64,000 nucleotides of DNA from Ashinkailepas kermadecensis (GCA_034440615.1 JAOTOM010004877.1:307501-371500); one strand, 5' to 3'. Positions 1 to 11,330 are shown, numbered from the stretch's first letter. Numbers and translations: made by a program. The notes: generated from the sequence alone by a model not told the origin.

Positions 1-152
1 TTTCGAGTCCACACCGCACGGCGGACCGCACGTCCGCCCGCAGCCAGCTTTATTCTCACACTCCCCGCGACCGGGGTGTTTCGGCGCGAAACCAACAAGC
101 CAATGGGAAGGCACGCGTCGCCAAGGCGACGCGCGGGACCATGACGTCACCA
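1..152 (-). repeat. Gypsy LTR, left copy (3' LTR, partly outside window)
   Basis: This stretch matches 17060-17185 apart from substitutions and about 27 extra bases near 50-75. The end by the + strand CACCA at 148-152 gives an LTR that begins TGGTGACGTCA on the minus strand. It contains the perfect CRE palindrome TGACGTCA (142-149), a 9-bp-arm palindrome CGCGTCGCC-AA-GGCGACGCG (114-133), a CCAAT box (100-104) and an E2F-like TTTCGGCGCGAAA (79-91). About 38 bp of the LTR should lie left of base 1. Confidence 0.8.
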
Positions 153-1100
153 ATCTACACTCTATAAACCTTGAAAAAAGGAGTGCACACGTACTCAACG
201 CACATGACCATGACATGACACCGGAGCGAAATGGCACACGATGTATCGCCACGCTGTTCGAACTATCGTCACAAGTGGTCGTCAACAGCATGGCAACAGG
301 TTTATCCGCAACACAAGAATTGATGTCACGACTGCGTAAGACCGTCGCAAGTCTTAATAGGGTACGCACTAGATTTCAGCACAAGGCCTCTAGCACTCGC
401 CATAGGCAGGACTGCCGGCGCCCCAACGACTGAAGCGTTCCACAATCCGCGCAGACATTACACAATTTCACAATGTGGTGTAGATCCGAAACAAACAGCC
501 CATCCACTAACGCATCCCCGGCGGATCCTCATTTTCCGCACGACGCTAGTTATAACAATTGGTACACTAGCATCTTATTCTAACATCGCGCAACCAAGTG
601 CTCACATCACACACGTTTTACACTGTAACCAGCGGCTGTTCTAACAACAATTCGTACACTAGCATCTCAATCTAACATCGCGCAACCTCACATCACACAC
701 ACGCTTACACCGTAACTAACGACTATTCTAACAACACCCAGCCAGGAGCTCGATTAACCCGACTCGATCGTCGGAACACAGTTGGCGGTACACTCGGGGG
801 AAGTCCAGGCCCGGGGTCATCTGTCTCTGACCCCACTCCCTCCACGGATGGGACATCAGGGCATTCTATTCCTAAGCTAACCGCAGTACCCATCAACGCC
901 GGTTCTCTCCTGACAGCGGGCCACCCATCCCCTTCTTCCCTCAGAAAGGAAGTTGCTTGGGTGGGACCCAGATCGCCGCTGTTACTGTCGGCACCACCAG
1001 CCGCTAACGCATCCGCGCCGAGATCCCCACTTTCCCCAGCGACGCGAGTTCCGAGAGCGGTGCTTCCGGAGGAAGGATGTGAACCCCCTTCGCCTCCAGA
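153..1100 (-). other. Gypsy 3' non-coding region with tandem duplications
   Basis: This is the part of the Gypsy element between the end of the integrase frame and the left LTR. No convincing coding frame is visible. Two diverged copies of a ~95-bp unit lie at about 550-640 and 645-735, sharing TACACTAGCATCT and CTAACATCGCGCAAC. A short segment around 505-545 (CTAACGCATCC) recurs at about 997-1045. Confidence 0.6.
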
Positions 1101-2462
1101 TTACAGCACACCAGGTCGGAATATGCCACATCGAACGGGTGGTGCGGGTGACCCAACCCCGGACGCCGGGGCGAGCGGCTCACCGACGCCCTGCCTCTCA
1201 TCATCCACACTCAAGCCACGTCCTGCTGGTGTGTCTGTTACACCAGCTGCACATCCAGGCACTGCATCCCTGGTCACCTGAGTGGTCGTTGGTTGCAGTC
1301 TGTTATGATGCACTAGAATCGTCTGTCTGCTCCCGTGTAGACGTATCCGATAATTGACATCACCCACTCGGCTTAGGATTGTTGCCGGCTTCCAGGGGCG
1401 GACAAACTTATGATACTGACCTCTCGGCACGACACTCTTGTACAACAGGACCTGATCACCAGCCTGAAAGGTATGCTCGCTCAGTTTCTTCTCGTAGGCT
1501 CTCTTGTTGCGTGCGTGTCGCCTATTCGACACAGCGATCCCAAACTCTCTCGCTTTGCGCAGACTGGTGCATAGGCTGTCCACGTACTCGGACACCGTCC
1601 GAGATTTCGTCACCGTAGGCGCGTGCACATTCGCTTCAGCTGGGAGCCAGGGCTCTCGAGCGAACATGAGAAAGTAGGGCGAATAGCCGAGCGACGAATG
1701 CACCTGGGACCGATACCCGAGCATCACCAGCGGCAGATGAACATCCCACTCCGAGTGATTATCATCTAGATATCTCGCCAACATCGTGATGATAGTCCGC
1801 ATTAGCCTTTCCACCTTTAAGTTCCCTTCGAGGTGGTACGCGGAGATCCGTGATTTTTCAATGCCGAGGATACGGCAGGTTTCCGTCAGGACTGTCCCTA
1901 CAAAATTCGCGGCGCAATCGGAGTGCAAGCGGCGTGGACAGCCGAACCGAGCGACAAACTCGTTCACAATGGTAGTCGTCACTGTCGTCGATTTCATATC
2001 CGGAAGAGGATACACCTCACACCAGCGGGTGAAGTGATCACACACAACCAACAGATGCTTGTTCCCGCTTCCGGTAATCGGCAGACCGGTCAAAAAGTCA
2101 ATGGAAATCGTGTCAAAAGGTTCATCTGAGTAGAGCTCACCAGGAGATACACGTGGCCGCGGGATCGGTTGACTGTGTAAGGTGCACTTCTGGCACTTGC
2201 GACAAAACTCCTCGGTTTCAGCCGACATCTGACTCCACCAGAGCCGAATCCTCGCCTGGGCCAACAATTTATCGGCCCCAAAATGTCCTCCTGTTGGACC
2301 AGCATGAAGCGAGGTTAGTACTCCAGGCACCAGCTGCCTTGGAACCACCAGCTGCAACCGCTCGCTCTCACCAGCGCGTGGCTTGTACATTCGATACAAA
2401 ATGCCATCAATCAACTGCAGTCGTCTCCACTGCTTAAACAATGGCCTAGAGAAACCTGACAC
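1101..2462 (-). pseudogene. Gypsy integrase (cut from the rest of pol by an insertion)
   Basis: The frame carries an HHCC zinc-binding domain (paired His around LHAGPTGGHFG, then CRKCQKC). It is followed by a DDE catalytic core: D in SIDFLTG, D in HSDCAANF and E in EGNLKVERLMRT. The C-terminal region includes the typical LGYRSQVHSSLGYSPYFL stretch. Integrase inserts the cDNA copy into the genome. The N-terminal end of the frame is lost at 2462-2474, where the I-like LINE is inserted; the preceding RNase H resumes at 13136 in the same orientation. The CAANF segment replaces the usual G-x-x-F after the second D, so the core may already be degraded. Confidence 0.88.
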
Positions 2463-2473
2463 CGTGGTTCGTC
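2461..2473. repeat. Target-site duplication of LINE copy 1, left
   Basis: ACCGTGGTTCGTC at 2461-2473 is repeated at 13123-13135. The two copies flank the + strand I-like LINE, and joining them restores the continuous Gypsy RNase H to integrase region. The first A may belong to the LINE tail, so the duplication is 12 or 13 bp. Confidence 0.9.
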
Positions 2474-3139
2474 CCCCCCCCCCGACGAGGCACCACCTTT
2501 CCGTGGCGGGGGGGGATTGCGTGCTCCAATGACCCGGCGACCATCATACCGGCGAGGGGTGAGACTAAGAGTGCCTCACTCGTCCTTCCATCCATGCGCT
2601 CCCATTCCAATGCCCATCTCATCTCAACATCCATGTCCTTCACCTGGCCCTGCGACACCAACTAACCATACTATGAGCAGGCAGGACAACTTCCCCGGTC
2701 CTGCCCACCAGCTCAGTTTTATCGGGATAGCCGCGCCCTCTCGGCCAGCCCCCGGGGTTGACGGAGTCCTGGAGGTTGAGGTCCCCCGTCGCACGGTGCT
2801 AGTTGTGACGGGGGACCAACACACCTCTTTGGTCTCGATATCCCGGAGGGGCGGGCGGGCCCGTAGGGCCCCATACGGGTCAAGTGGCTGGTCGCCTCGG
2901 GCCGGGGGCCTGGGATTTCTCCCAGTGTCTGCCGGCCCGGCCGGCTGGGGTCAAGGGGTGGGCGGTGCTGGATCCCGGTCGGGGTGGTGAGTCTCTCTCT
3001 CCCGGCCGGGCGAAGGCGCCGCCTGTCACGTATAGCTCCTCGGGCGCCTGGCGTCCTCCCGTCCGCGGGACCCAGGCGTCCGCCCTGTTGGGCCCCTACG
3101 TGGTGGGGCGCCCGAGGAGCGGAAACAAACACTCACCGT
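2474..3139 (+). promoter_or_regulatory. LINE copy 1 5' UTR
   Basis: This GC-rich leader begins with a C run and CGACGAGGCACCACC and is shared nearly throughout with copy 2 (43151-43811). I-type LINEs carry an internal promoter at their 5' end, so transcription presumably starts here; that is inference. The conserved start in both copies shows that both are full length. Confidence 0.6.
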
Positions 3140-4843
3140 ATGGCACACACATCAAACAAAAACACTCCTGGCCCCTCTCGTAGGGGCCAGACAAACTTTT
3201 ACCCACGCGGAGATTCCATGGAATCTACTCCCGGTCCTCGAGTTCTCGTGTTCAGAGGGAAGAACAAAAGCCTAGCGTCCCTGTCTCCTTTCCATAGGAA
3301 GGATGGCTGTGACAGATTTGGCGAAATTCTGAGGTGTCAAAAGCTTAATGATGGTGCTCTGGAAGTTGAATTCGCTCATTCGGAACAGGCTGGTATTGCA
3401 CTTACGTCGTCTGAATTTGTGTACTGTGTGCGGAAAAATGGCAAAAAAGAAAACGAATCCATCGAAATTACTGTAGAGCCACATAGAACAAAGAACACCT
3501 CGCGGGGGATCATCAATTGTTTTGATCTGAAAGACGTGCCTGAAGATGAAATTGTAGAAGGGCTTTCACAGTTTGCAGTGATCGACGCGAGAAAAATGAA
3601 AGTAAAAAAGGGTTCAAGCCTGATTCAGACAAACAACATCATCTTGACATTTAACAGGACGGACATACCTCGAGATATACGAGTAGGATATGTGCATGTT
3701 AAGGTCCGAGAATTTCTCCCAAATCCCATGCGTTGTTACAAGTGTCAGAAATTCGGACACACGACACAGTACTGCCGCAACCGCCCAGCGTGTAGTAAGT
3801 GTGCCTCAAACCAGCACTCTGCTGAGACTTGTGATTCTCAGAACCCGTTCTGTATTAACTGTGGTGAAGGGCAGGTGCCCCACACCTCGTACGACCGAAC
3901 GTGCCCAAATTATATTAGAGAAAAAGAGATTATTTCAATAAAGCATACCAACAAGATATCGTTTCGAGAAGCCAGGGACCTCTATGAAAGATCATACCCT
4001 AGGGTATCATACTCCGCAAAAACCAAGAAAGGTTTAACAACCCCACAACATGTACAGCCAAACGCAGCATCCGAGTTGATCACACAATTGACTTCTCTGC
4101 TCCGAGCGTTCGGAGTGCCTTTCGCGTCGCCTACGAGCAGAGTGCAGCAACCCAGAAGCGACGTGGAAGCGACTGATATCCCACCCACCGTGAATGGAAG
4201 CCCTGACGACCACTCAGTGATTTCCCGAGTAGCATCAGCAGGCATGGAATGGACTCGGGACAACCGGTCCAAGAGGCCTGGTCGTACCTCCCCACCCATG
4301 TCCGGCTCCTCCCAAACTTCAACGGTACCTACCCAGAAATCATCACTCCCTACTTCCGGCCCGTCCTCCAGCCTCCCCTCTCCTCCCCCACGTACTCTCA
4401 CCACTACCTTGAAATCCCTCACATCCACATCTTCCCTTCCGGAATCGTATCCCGCCTCCGTGAGCCACGTCTCGACCCCGCCCCCAACACCCACTTCCGC
4501 ACCTCCATCGCCGTCCCATCGATCAATCCAGGTACCCGATGCATTCCTCCATTATCAGGAAGCCGAAAGACGTGCCCGGGAAGCCAAGCGAACCAGGCTT
4601 GCTCAGATGGAGAGGGCCCGGGCGAGGGGCCACCAAGGAGATAAGGCTCCAACCGCAAGGCCTGCCACCCCTTTCGCCGCGACGGCTAGTGGAGGGACCG
4701 ACTCCTTCAGCCAACGAAATGGGCCCTCCACCGCCTCCGCCTCGGCTGGGGCCCCACAAAAGAGGCTTGCCACTAACGAGCTCTCCACCGGGCGAGGGGT
4801 CACCACGCTCCCGCCCCAGAACCCAGTCCCAAGGACCAAATAG
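3140..4843 (+). CDS. LINE copy 1 ORF1 (gag-like nucleic-acid-binding protein)
   Basis: This is an open frame of about 567 residues. The ATG at 3140 is chosen because copy 2 has an ATG at the matching place (43812) and the sequence upstream looks like UTR. The N-terminal half is a basic globular region. Three zinc knuckles follow in the middle: CYKCQKFGHTTQYC, CSKCASNQHSAETC and a longer CINCGEGQ..TC. The C-terminal third is low complexity, rich in Ser, Pro and Thr. In this family ORF1 coats the LINE RNA to form the transposition particle. No internal stops are seen, unlike ORF2 of the same copy. Confidence 0.85.
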   Translation: MAHTSNKNTPGPSRRGQTNFYPRGDSMESTPGPRVLVFRGKNKSLASLSPFHRKDGCDRFGEILRCQKLNDGALEVEFAHSEQAGIALTSSEFVYCVRKNGKKENESIEITVEPHRTKNTSRGIINCFDLKDVPEDEIVEGLSQFAVIDARKMKVKKGSSLIQTNNIILTFNRTDIPRDIRVGYVHVKVREFLPNPMRCYKCQKFGHTTQYCRNRPACSKCASNQHSAETCDSQNPFCINCGEGQVPHTSYDRTCPNYIREKEIISIKHTNKISFREARDLYERSYPRVSYSAKTKKGLTTPQHVQPNAASELITQLTSLLRAFGVPFASPTSRVQQPRSDVEATDIPPTVNGSPDDHSVISRVASAGMEWTRDNRSKRPGRTSPPMSGSSQTSTVPTQKSSLPTSGPSSSLPSPPPRTLTTTLKSLTSTSSLPESYPASVSHVSTPPPTPTSAPPSPSHRSIQVPDAFLHYQEAERRAREAKRTRLAQMERARARGHQGDKAPTARPATPFAATASGGTDSFSQRNGPSTASASAGAPQKRLATNELSTGRGVTTLPPQNPVPRTK

Positions 4844-5038
4844 GGATAATCCTCCGGGGTTAACAGCGACGCCCACTCTCGGAAGAAGGACGGAACCAAA
4901 GCTTTAAAAGTAGCGTTTTCTTTTAATATAACTACTAGTCACTCCATTCTAGTCAGTTTTAGTCCATTACATCCAAGAGTGTATCGCTCGAAAGCAATGC
5001 CCTACCGCACATCTTTTAAGTAATTTTAACAAGCTCTT

Positions 5039-7272
5039 ATGCAAGCTTTTTTACAATGGAACTGCAGAGGTTTTAGAAACAGTACCCAGGAAATACAGAT
5101 GGTTTTAAGTCAGCATTGTCCTGTCGCTATGTGTCTACAAGAGACTAAACTCCGACCCAATTCACGATGTGACATACAGGGATTTTCAATTTTCCGAAAG
5201 GATATGGAAACCGACACTATTGCTCACGGCGGTGTCATGGTGACTGTCCACCACAATGTAGGAGCGATGGAAGTGGCCCTGAGCACCGATCTCCAGGCGG
5301 TGGCTGCTAGGATCGACGTGGGTCGCAGCCCAGTGACAGTTTGCTCAGTTTACCTGCCTCCGGGAACTGTTTTTACACGGGATGAGCTCAGCCGGCTAGT
5401 GTCTGAACTACCCACACCCTTCCTAGTTTTAGGAGATTTCAACTCCCACCACACTGTGTGGGGATGTAACGATGTCAACAGCCGAGGTCGAGAATTACAA
5501 TCTTTTATTCTGGAAGAATCGCTATGTATTTTAAACACGGGCATTCAAACTCATATCACGATGCCTTCCGGAAGCACATCAGTGCTTGACTTGAGTCTGT
5601 GCAGCACCGAGCTTGCACAACACTTCGATTGGACAGTGTCAGAGGACCCCATGGGAAGTGGTCATTTCCCAGTATAGTTAAGATTTCGACACAACCTTCT
5701 TCTGAGTACTAGACCACGACGATGGAATTTAAATAAGGCCGATTGGGAGACGTATGAAAGGCAACTCAAAGACAGTTTTGGCGCCCTGACAGGACGGCGA
5801 CCACTTTCGATAGAAAGCTACTCAGCTGTCATTATAGAAGCGACAACAGGGTGTATCCGGAAAACATCTGGTACTCCCCGTAGAACCCCTGTCCCGTGGT
5901 GGACCGAGGAGTGCCGAGACGCCATCCGAGCACGACGCCGCGCATACAAATCATTTAGCCACAATAGTAACACAGCTAACCTAATTGCCTTTCGAAAGGC
6001 GAGGGCGATAGTACGAAGAACCATCGCCGATGCCAAACGTATATCATGGAAGAAATATGTGAGTAACCTGAATCGTTGCACCTCATCGTCACAAGTATGG
6101 TCTCGCGTTAAAAGGATTGCTGGCACATTCCGCTCAACCCCTCTCCCTGTGCTGCACATGGCCGACCAAGATATCACCCACCCCGGAGATGTTGCATACG
6201 CGATTGGTCAGGCGATATCGCAACGAAGTCTTGACAGCGGCGCTGATCCCGAGTTTGTAAGACATAAGGCTCGATGTAGTTCCACGCCTGTGGACTTCAC
6301 TACTTCGGCGCACCACGCATACAATCCTCCCTTCACCATTGCAGAATTAACTTCAGCCGTTAAATCTCTGCGAAATGTATCAGAAGGGCCTGACGGAATC
6401 CACAACGCTATGTTGAAGCGTCTTCCACCGTGTGCTTTGGACGCTTTGCTCGTCTCCTTCAACGCACTGTGGCAAAGTGGCACATTTCCATCTTCATGGC
6501 GGGAAGCCATTGTGATACCAATAGTGAAGCCGGGTAAGAGTGGTCGCGACCCTCTACACTACCGTCCAATTTCTTTGACATCATGCCTCTGCAAGTTGAT
6601 GGAGCGAATGGTAAATGTCCGTCTTAGCTGGCTCCTCGAAAGCAAACAGATTTTTACAAACTAACAGTGTGGTTTCAGGAAAAATCGCAGCACTCTGGAT
6701 CACATATTACTCTTAGACACTGTAGTACGATATAATTTAATGCAGAATCGACACGTGGGAGCAGTGTTCTTTGACATAGAGGTTGCCTATGACACAGTAT
6801 GGCGACCAGGAATACTCAGGAAACTGTGGAATCATGGGATACGTGGCGAAATGGGAACATTCTTGGAAAACTTTCTGTCTGATCGCGTTTTTCGGGTTCG
6901 CGTGGGAAGCCATGTTTCACAAACCTTTGTTCAGGAAAATGGTGTCCCACAAGGCAGTGTACTTAGCGTCGCACTATTTGCAATTATGATAAATGACATA
7001 GAAAATGGGTTATCGCGAAGCATCGGTAGATCACTTTTTGTTGATGACCTGGCCATCTGGTCATGTGCCGCGCGGTCTCAGTCTGTGGAAAGACAACTAC
7101 AGATGGCTGTGGCTCGTCTCGAAAGGTGGACCATATTAAACGGGGATCGATTCTCTACCTCGAAAACGATGGCTGTCCACTTCTGCCGACGCCGTCTTTG
7201 TCCAGAGATGGCAATCAAGCTATACGGCCATCAAATACCTGTGCGACCAGCGGCCCGTTTCCTGGGAGTTAT
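5039..7272 (+). pseudogene. LINE copy 1 ORF2, 5' part: endonuclease and reverse transcriptase
   Basis: The frame starts at the ATG at 5039. It has the APE-type endonuclease motifs (QWNCRGF, MCLQETKL, LVLGDFNSHHTVWG) and then RT motifs (FFDIEVAYDTVW, NGVPQGSVLS, FVDDLAIW). Two nonsense codons break it: TAG at 5675-5677, where copy 2 has a Trp codon, and TAA at 6662-6664. The endonuclease SDH triad region reads SGH here (copy 2 SDH), so the catalytic Asp is lost. The frame runs into an LTR retrotransposon at 7273 and resumes at 11534. Confidence 0.9.
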
Positions 7273-7474
7273 TGTGCTCGTTGGCTGCGTGCACTGCTTG
7301 GTGTGATTGCCCCCGTGTCAGAGACTGTAACGTGCGGTGAATGTTAGTGACTGTACCGCCCTTTGTGGCGACCCGTGGGCGCGGCCGGCGCGGGGCGAGT
7401 GTGTGTGGCGGTGGGCGTGGAGGCCGGCAGTGTGAGGTTCCGTGGCACGCATATACAGCAATACAGCAGATACA
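7273..7474 (+). repeat. Left LTR of compact LTR retrotransposon
   Basis: It starts TGTGCTCGTTGG and ends CAGCAGATACA. It differs from the right LTR by a few substitutions and small indels in the GC-rich middle (around 7380-7430), so the insertion is fairly young. Confidence 0.93.
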
Positions 7475-7490
7475 AGCTATTCCGGCAAAT

Positions 7491-8285
7491 ATGCCTGGCG
7501 ACCAGGTGGTGGCAGTACCGGTCGGTGGTGGTGCCTTCGATGTGCGTGTCATAGCGGAATATGACGGGACTGCAGACGTCGTGGAGTGGTGGATGCGTGC
7601 AGAAATGTTGTGCGAGCTGCGCGGCGTCGCTTTGGCAACAGTGCTGCCCCTGCGGCTGACCGGCGGGGCATTCGCCGTGTGGTCGCAGTTATCGGCGGAG
7701 AGTCGCCGCTCGTTAGAAGCTGTGCGCGCGGTGTTGTATTCAGCCTTCGCTCTTGATGAACACGCGGCGTATGACGCCTTTGTCAGCCGACGCCTTCAAC
7801 TGGGAGAGTCAGCTGATGTGTACTTGGCGGATCTCCGGCGGTTGGCGACCCTCTTCGGTGGTATACCGGACCAAGCACTCTCCTGCGCCTTCGTCGCTGG
7901 TCTACCCGATGCCGTGCGCCAGACCATTCGAGCCGGCTCGCGCGCAGAGGCCCTTGACCTGGTGGGCGTTTTGGCGCGCACCCGTGCCGTCTTGAGCGAC
8001 GAGCGAGTCGCATCGGCGGCGGCGGCAGCGCGTGGCGGGACGACCAGCCGGAGTGGGGAGCGAGATCTGTCTGCGCGTGACCCGAGACGCCGGCGAGGAC
8101 GCCGCTGCTGGACGTGTGGTTCACTGGACCACCTGGCTGCAGCCTGTCCGGAGGAAACGGCCCGGGGAGCGGCGCTTCAGCGCCAGCGCCGTCTCCCGTG
8201 CAGTGAGAGGCGCGCTACCAGTGCTGAAGATGGTGGTGGACGGGCGGCCTTGCGACGTGCTTGTGGACACCGGCTGCACCGATAA
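7491..8285 (+). CDS. Gag of compact LTR retrotransposon
   Basis: The start ATG at 7491 lies 16 bases after the LTR, in the frame of the capsid region. It encodes an Arg/Ala-rich gag with a capsid-like region (VVEWWMRAEMLCEL, AYDAFVSRRLQLGESADVYL, FVAGLPDAVRQTIRAG). One CCHC knuckle, CWTCGSLDHLAAAC, lies near the C-terminus. Gag packages the element RNA. The last ~40 residues overlap the protease frame, which lies in another frame. Confidence 0.82.
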   Translation: MPGDQVVAVPVGGGAFDVRVIAEYDGTADVVEWWMRAEMLCELRGVALATVLPLRLTGGAFAVWSQLSAESRRSLEAVRAVLYSAFALDEHAAYDAFVSRRLQLGESADVYLADLRRLATLFGGIPDQALSCAFVAGLPDAVRQTIRAGSRAEALDLVGVLARTRAVLSDERVASAAAAARGGTTSRSGERDLSARDPRRRRGRRCWTCGSLDHLAAACPEETARGAALQRQRRLPCSERRATSAEDGGGRAALRRACGHRLHR

Positions 8286-8811
8286 CATTGTATATGTGGA
8301 TCGGTGCAGACGGTGGTCGCCGGCGTGTTGTACTTACCACAATAGGAGGTGATGCTCTTGCTGGCAGGGCATCGGTGAAGTCACAGTGAGCATTGAAGGC
8401 CGCCAGGTAACGCTCACGACTTTGGTGGTGGCGGCTCGTCCCATGGGGGTGGACTTGGTGCTTGGCATGAGCGGCATCGTCAGGTTGGGAGGTGTGCGAG
8501 TGGGATCACCAAGGGACGTTCAGCTCGGCTCAACGCAATGCCCTGCTGCCGGCGGTGCGCTGGCGGGCGCAGTCGCGACCCGTGAAGCGGCGGACTCTGC
8601 GCCCGCAGTCGACGGGGCTCAGGCGAGCGCGACCGGCGTGACCGGCTCAGGCGAGCGCGACCGGCGGGGCTCAGTGACTGAGCTGAAGGTGGACGCTAAA
8701 GACTTCACGGCAGAATTTGACAACGACTCGGGGCTTGGACTGTCGCATGGAAGTGGGCGAATGGGGTCGGGCCGGCGTGTCTCACAAACAGCGTGTCCGA
8801 ATACAAGATAA
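8190..8811 (+). pseudogene. Protease region of compact LTR retrotransposon, frameshifted
   Basis: In the second frame an aspartic protease is recognised by CDVLVDTGCTDNIV (active-site DTG) after a GALPVLKMVVDGRP strand. The frame hits TGA at 8350-8352. The continuation in the same frame from 8386 gives VLGMSGIVRLGGVRV, the expected distal part. The text between looks like a local indel. A GLGLSHGSGRMG segment near 8735 looks like the linker before RT, which continues in a different frame from about 8800. Confidence 0.75.
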
Positions 8812-10169
8812 ACCCATCTGTGCGACAGGAGTACGATGAGGAACTTGAAAGCTGGCTGCAAAATGGCTGGCTGCAGCCTTACGATGAGCAGAGGGATGGT
8901 TCGCCACGGGGGCTTGTGCCTCTGATGGCGGTACCACAGGCGAAGAAGGTGCGCCCAGTGCTCGACATGCGGGAGCTTAACAGTCACGTGGCGGCTTATA
9001 CTGCTGACGCCGACGTCTGTGCTGAGCACCTGCGTAGGTGGCGCCGACATGGCCGGCGCGTCGCCGTGGTGGATTTGAGGCGGGCGTACCTGCAGCTGCG
9101 ACTCGACAGACGGCTTTGGCCGTACCAAACAGTCATCATTCGCGGTCGGCGGTACAGCCTAACGCGGCTTGGATTCGGTCTGAATGTGGCGCCGGCTGTG
9201 ATGAAGGCTGTTGTCCGGGTCGTCTTGGCGCAGAACCCGGCCGTGGAGCGAGCAGTCTCTCCATATGTCGACGACCTACTCGTCGATGAGGACATTGTCA
9301 GCGCCGAACACGTGGCGGAGCACTTCAAACGCTTCGGGTTGGAGTGCAAGCCACCAGCGCGGGCTGAGGACGGCGCCCGGATGCTGGGGCTGCGCGTGCA
9401 GCGCGCTGCTGGCGAGCTGCAGTGGTCGCGCGACAGCGCCATCCCGAGTCCGCCGGACCGGGTGACTCGCCGTGCTGTTTTCGCATGGTGCGGCCGGCTG
9501 ACAGCCCACCTGCCTGTCTGCGGCTGGCTGAGGCCGGCCGCTGCCTGGTTGAAGCGGCACGTGAACGCAGTCACCAGCGGCTGGGATGACACCACTGACG
9601 ACGCGGCCCTGCACGGCCAGATCGCCCACGTGTGGAAGCGGCTGGCGGATGCTGACCCGGCGCGAGGCCCGTGGTGCTGGAGCGGGGACCGCGCGATCGT
9701 CTGGGCCGATGCCAGCTCGATAGCGGCCGGCGTTGTTATAGAGACGCCGGAGGACGGCGTGATGGAGGACGCGTGCTGGCTACGACCGGACGGCTCAGCG
9801 GAGACGCACATCAACATGGCTGAGTTAGATGCTGCCGTCCGCGGTATGAATCTGGCCATTGCCTGGGGTGCGAAGGAGGTTGAGCTGAGAACTGACTCGG
9901 CCACCGTCTACTGCTGGGTGGATGATGCATTGAGTGGACGTGCTCGCCTCCGAACGCGCGCAGCAAGTGAGATGCTGATTCGCCGCCGCGTTTCCGTCAT
10001 TCGGAGGCTCGTGGATGAATTCGAGCTCACTGCGTCGGTGACACTGGTGCGGTCAGAGGAGAACCGAGCGGACATTCTCACTCGAGTGCCGAAGGTGTGG
10101 CTGCGCGGTCCGGTGGTAACTGACGGCGTGCCGGGGGCGCTGTCGCCTGCGAGGAGACTGGAGACGTGA
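8793..10169 (+). CDS. Reverse transcriptase and RNase H of compact LTR retrotransposon
   Basis: RT motifs in order: GLVPLMAVPQAKKVRPVLDM, VVDLRRAYLQL (catalytic Asp), LTRLGFGLNVAP and SPYVDDLLV (YVDD). RNase H follows, with WADASSIAAGV, NMAELDAAVRGMNLA, LRTDSATVYCW and RADILTRV giving the catalytic Asp/Glu set. The frame is open over 458 codons. Its start is artificial: the natural polyprotein enters from the protease by a frame change near 8790-8810. It copies element RNA into DNA inside the particle. Confidence 0.88.
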   Translation: MSEYKINPSVRQEYDEELESWLQNGWLQPYDEQRDGSPRGLVPLMAVPQAKKVRPVLDMRELNSHVAAYTADADVCAEHLRRWRRHGRRVAVVDLRRAYLQLRLDRRLWPYQTVIIRGRRYSLTRLGFGLNVAPAVMKAVVRVVLAQNPAVERAVSPYVDDLLVDEDIVSAEHVAEHFKRFGLECKPPARAEDGARMLGLRVQRAAGELQWSRDSAIPSPPDRVTRRAVFAWCGRLTAHLPVCGWLRPAAAWLKRHVNAVTSGWDDTTDDAALHGQIAHVWKRLADADPARGPWCWSGDRAIVWADASSIAAGVVIETPEDGVMEDACWLRPDGSAETHINMAELDAAVRGMNLAIAWGAKEVELRTDSATVYCWVDDALSGRARLRTRAASEMLIRRRVSVIRRLVDEFELTASVTLVRSEENRADILTRVPKVWLRGPVVTDGVPGALSPARRLET

Positions 10170-11214
10170 CGGTCGCTGGAGGTGCAGCACGCGGGTACAT
10201 CAGTGCTGAGAACGCGCTAGTTGAGCTGGTCCGGACGGTGCATGAGCTGGCTGGGCACCCTGGTGTTCGCCGAACGCTCTACTTTGCGCGGCGAGACGTA
10301 TCACGTGACGTCACGCGGGCGGCAGCGCGTGCGGCGGTGGAGAGCTGTGACGTCTGTCGCTCCATTGACCCGGCTTCGGTACGGTGGCGACGTGGCTCAC
10401 TTGGTGTAGCTGCTACGTGGGAGCGCGTCGCCATCGACGTCACGCACCACCGGGGACAGAGTTACCTCTCTGCTAGCGACTGCGGACCTTCGCGCTTCAG
10501 TGTCTGGCGCCAGCTGCGTCGCGCTGATGCCGCCGAAATTTCAGGCCACCTGGAGCAGCTTTTCCTGGAGCGCGGGGCTCCGCTAGAGATTTTGACCGAC
10601 AACGCCACTGTGTTCCGCGGCCGCCAGATCGCTGCTCTCGCGGCGCGATGGGGAGTCAGCCTTCGGTTTCGCGCGGTGCACGAGCCAGGAGGCAACGGCG
10701 TGGTGGAGCGCTGCCACAGGACAGTCAAAGTGATCGCAGCGAGACGCAGGTGCTCCGTGCCCGAGGCTGTACACCTGTACAACGTTACGCCCCGTGATGG
10801 GGAGAGCGCTGATTCGGCGCCTGCAGCCGGCGTGTATCAGTACACAGTGAGAGACTGCATCCGGTCTCCGCAAAGGACGAACCGGCAGTCGAGGTGCGCC
10901 CGCTCGTGTCCGACGGGATGCAGCTCTGCGTTGGTGACCGCGTCTGGATGCGGCGCCCGGGAACGCGCTGCACGGACGTCTCGCGTCGCGGCACGGTGAC
11001 AGGTGTTGTCTCGCGGCAGGTGGTTGAGATTGATAGGGTGCCGTGGCATGTGAAGAATGTGCGACGACGCGGTGAAGCGTCGGATGGGGAAAACGCTGAT
11101 GCTAGCGACACGGATAACGACGAGCCACTGTATGTGCGATGCAACACTGCTGATGAGGAGGGCAGTGCCGAGGGAGTGATGCGGCTGAAAGCGCTCCCCA
11201 CTTCGGCGCAGTAG
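10166..11214 (+). pseudogene. Integrase of compact LTR retrotransposon, two frames
   Basis: The first frame (to 10999) has the HHCC domain (HELAGHPGVRRT ... CDVCRSI). It also has the DDE core: D in VAIDVTHH, D in ILTDNATVF and E in NGVVERCHRTVK. From about 10880 the reading continues in another frame (10894-11214) with a C-terminal domain GDRVWMRRPGTRC..GTVTG, ending VPWHVKNVRRR. A frameshift near 10870-10895 therefore breaks the protein. The overlap with the RT frame end (10166-10169) suggests another frame change there, natural or mutational. Confidence 0.82.
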
Positions 11215-11330
11215 GCGCGATCCACAGCCGCGAAGGTTCTTTTGTTGCGAATGATCACACACAGTTGTTGTTGACGGTAGGCGATGTTTCGTGGCAGGTG
11301 TGTTTGTGATTTTTTGATAATCAGGGGTGG

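Noticed and set aside
8996..9904. A 302-codon minus-strand frame
   Set aside because: Antisense shadow of the RT/RNase H frame of the compact LTR element, kept open by the high GC content.
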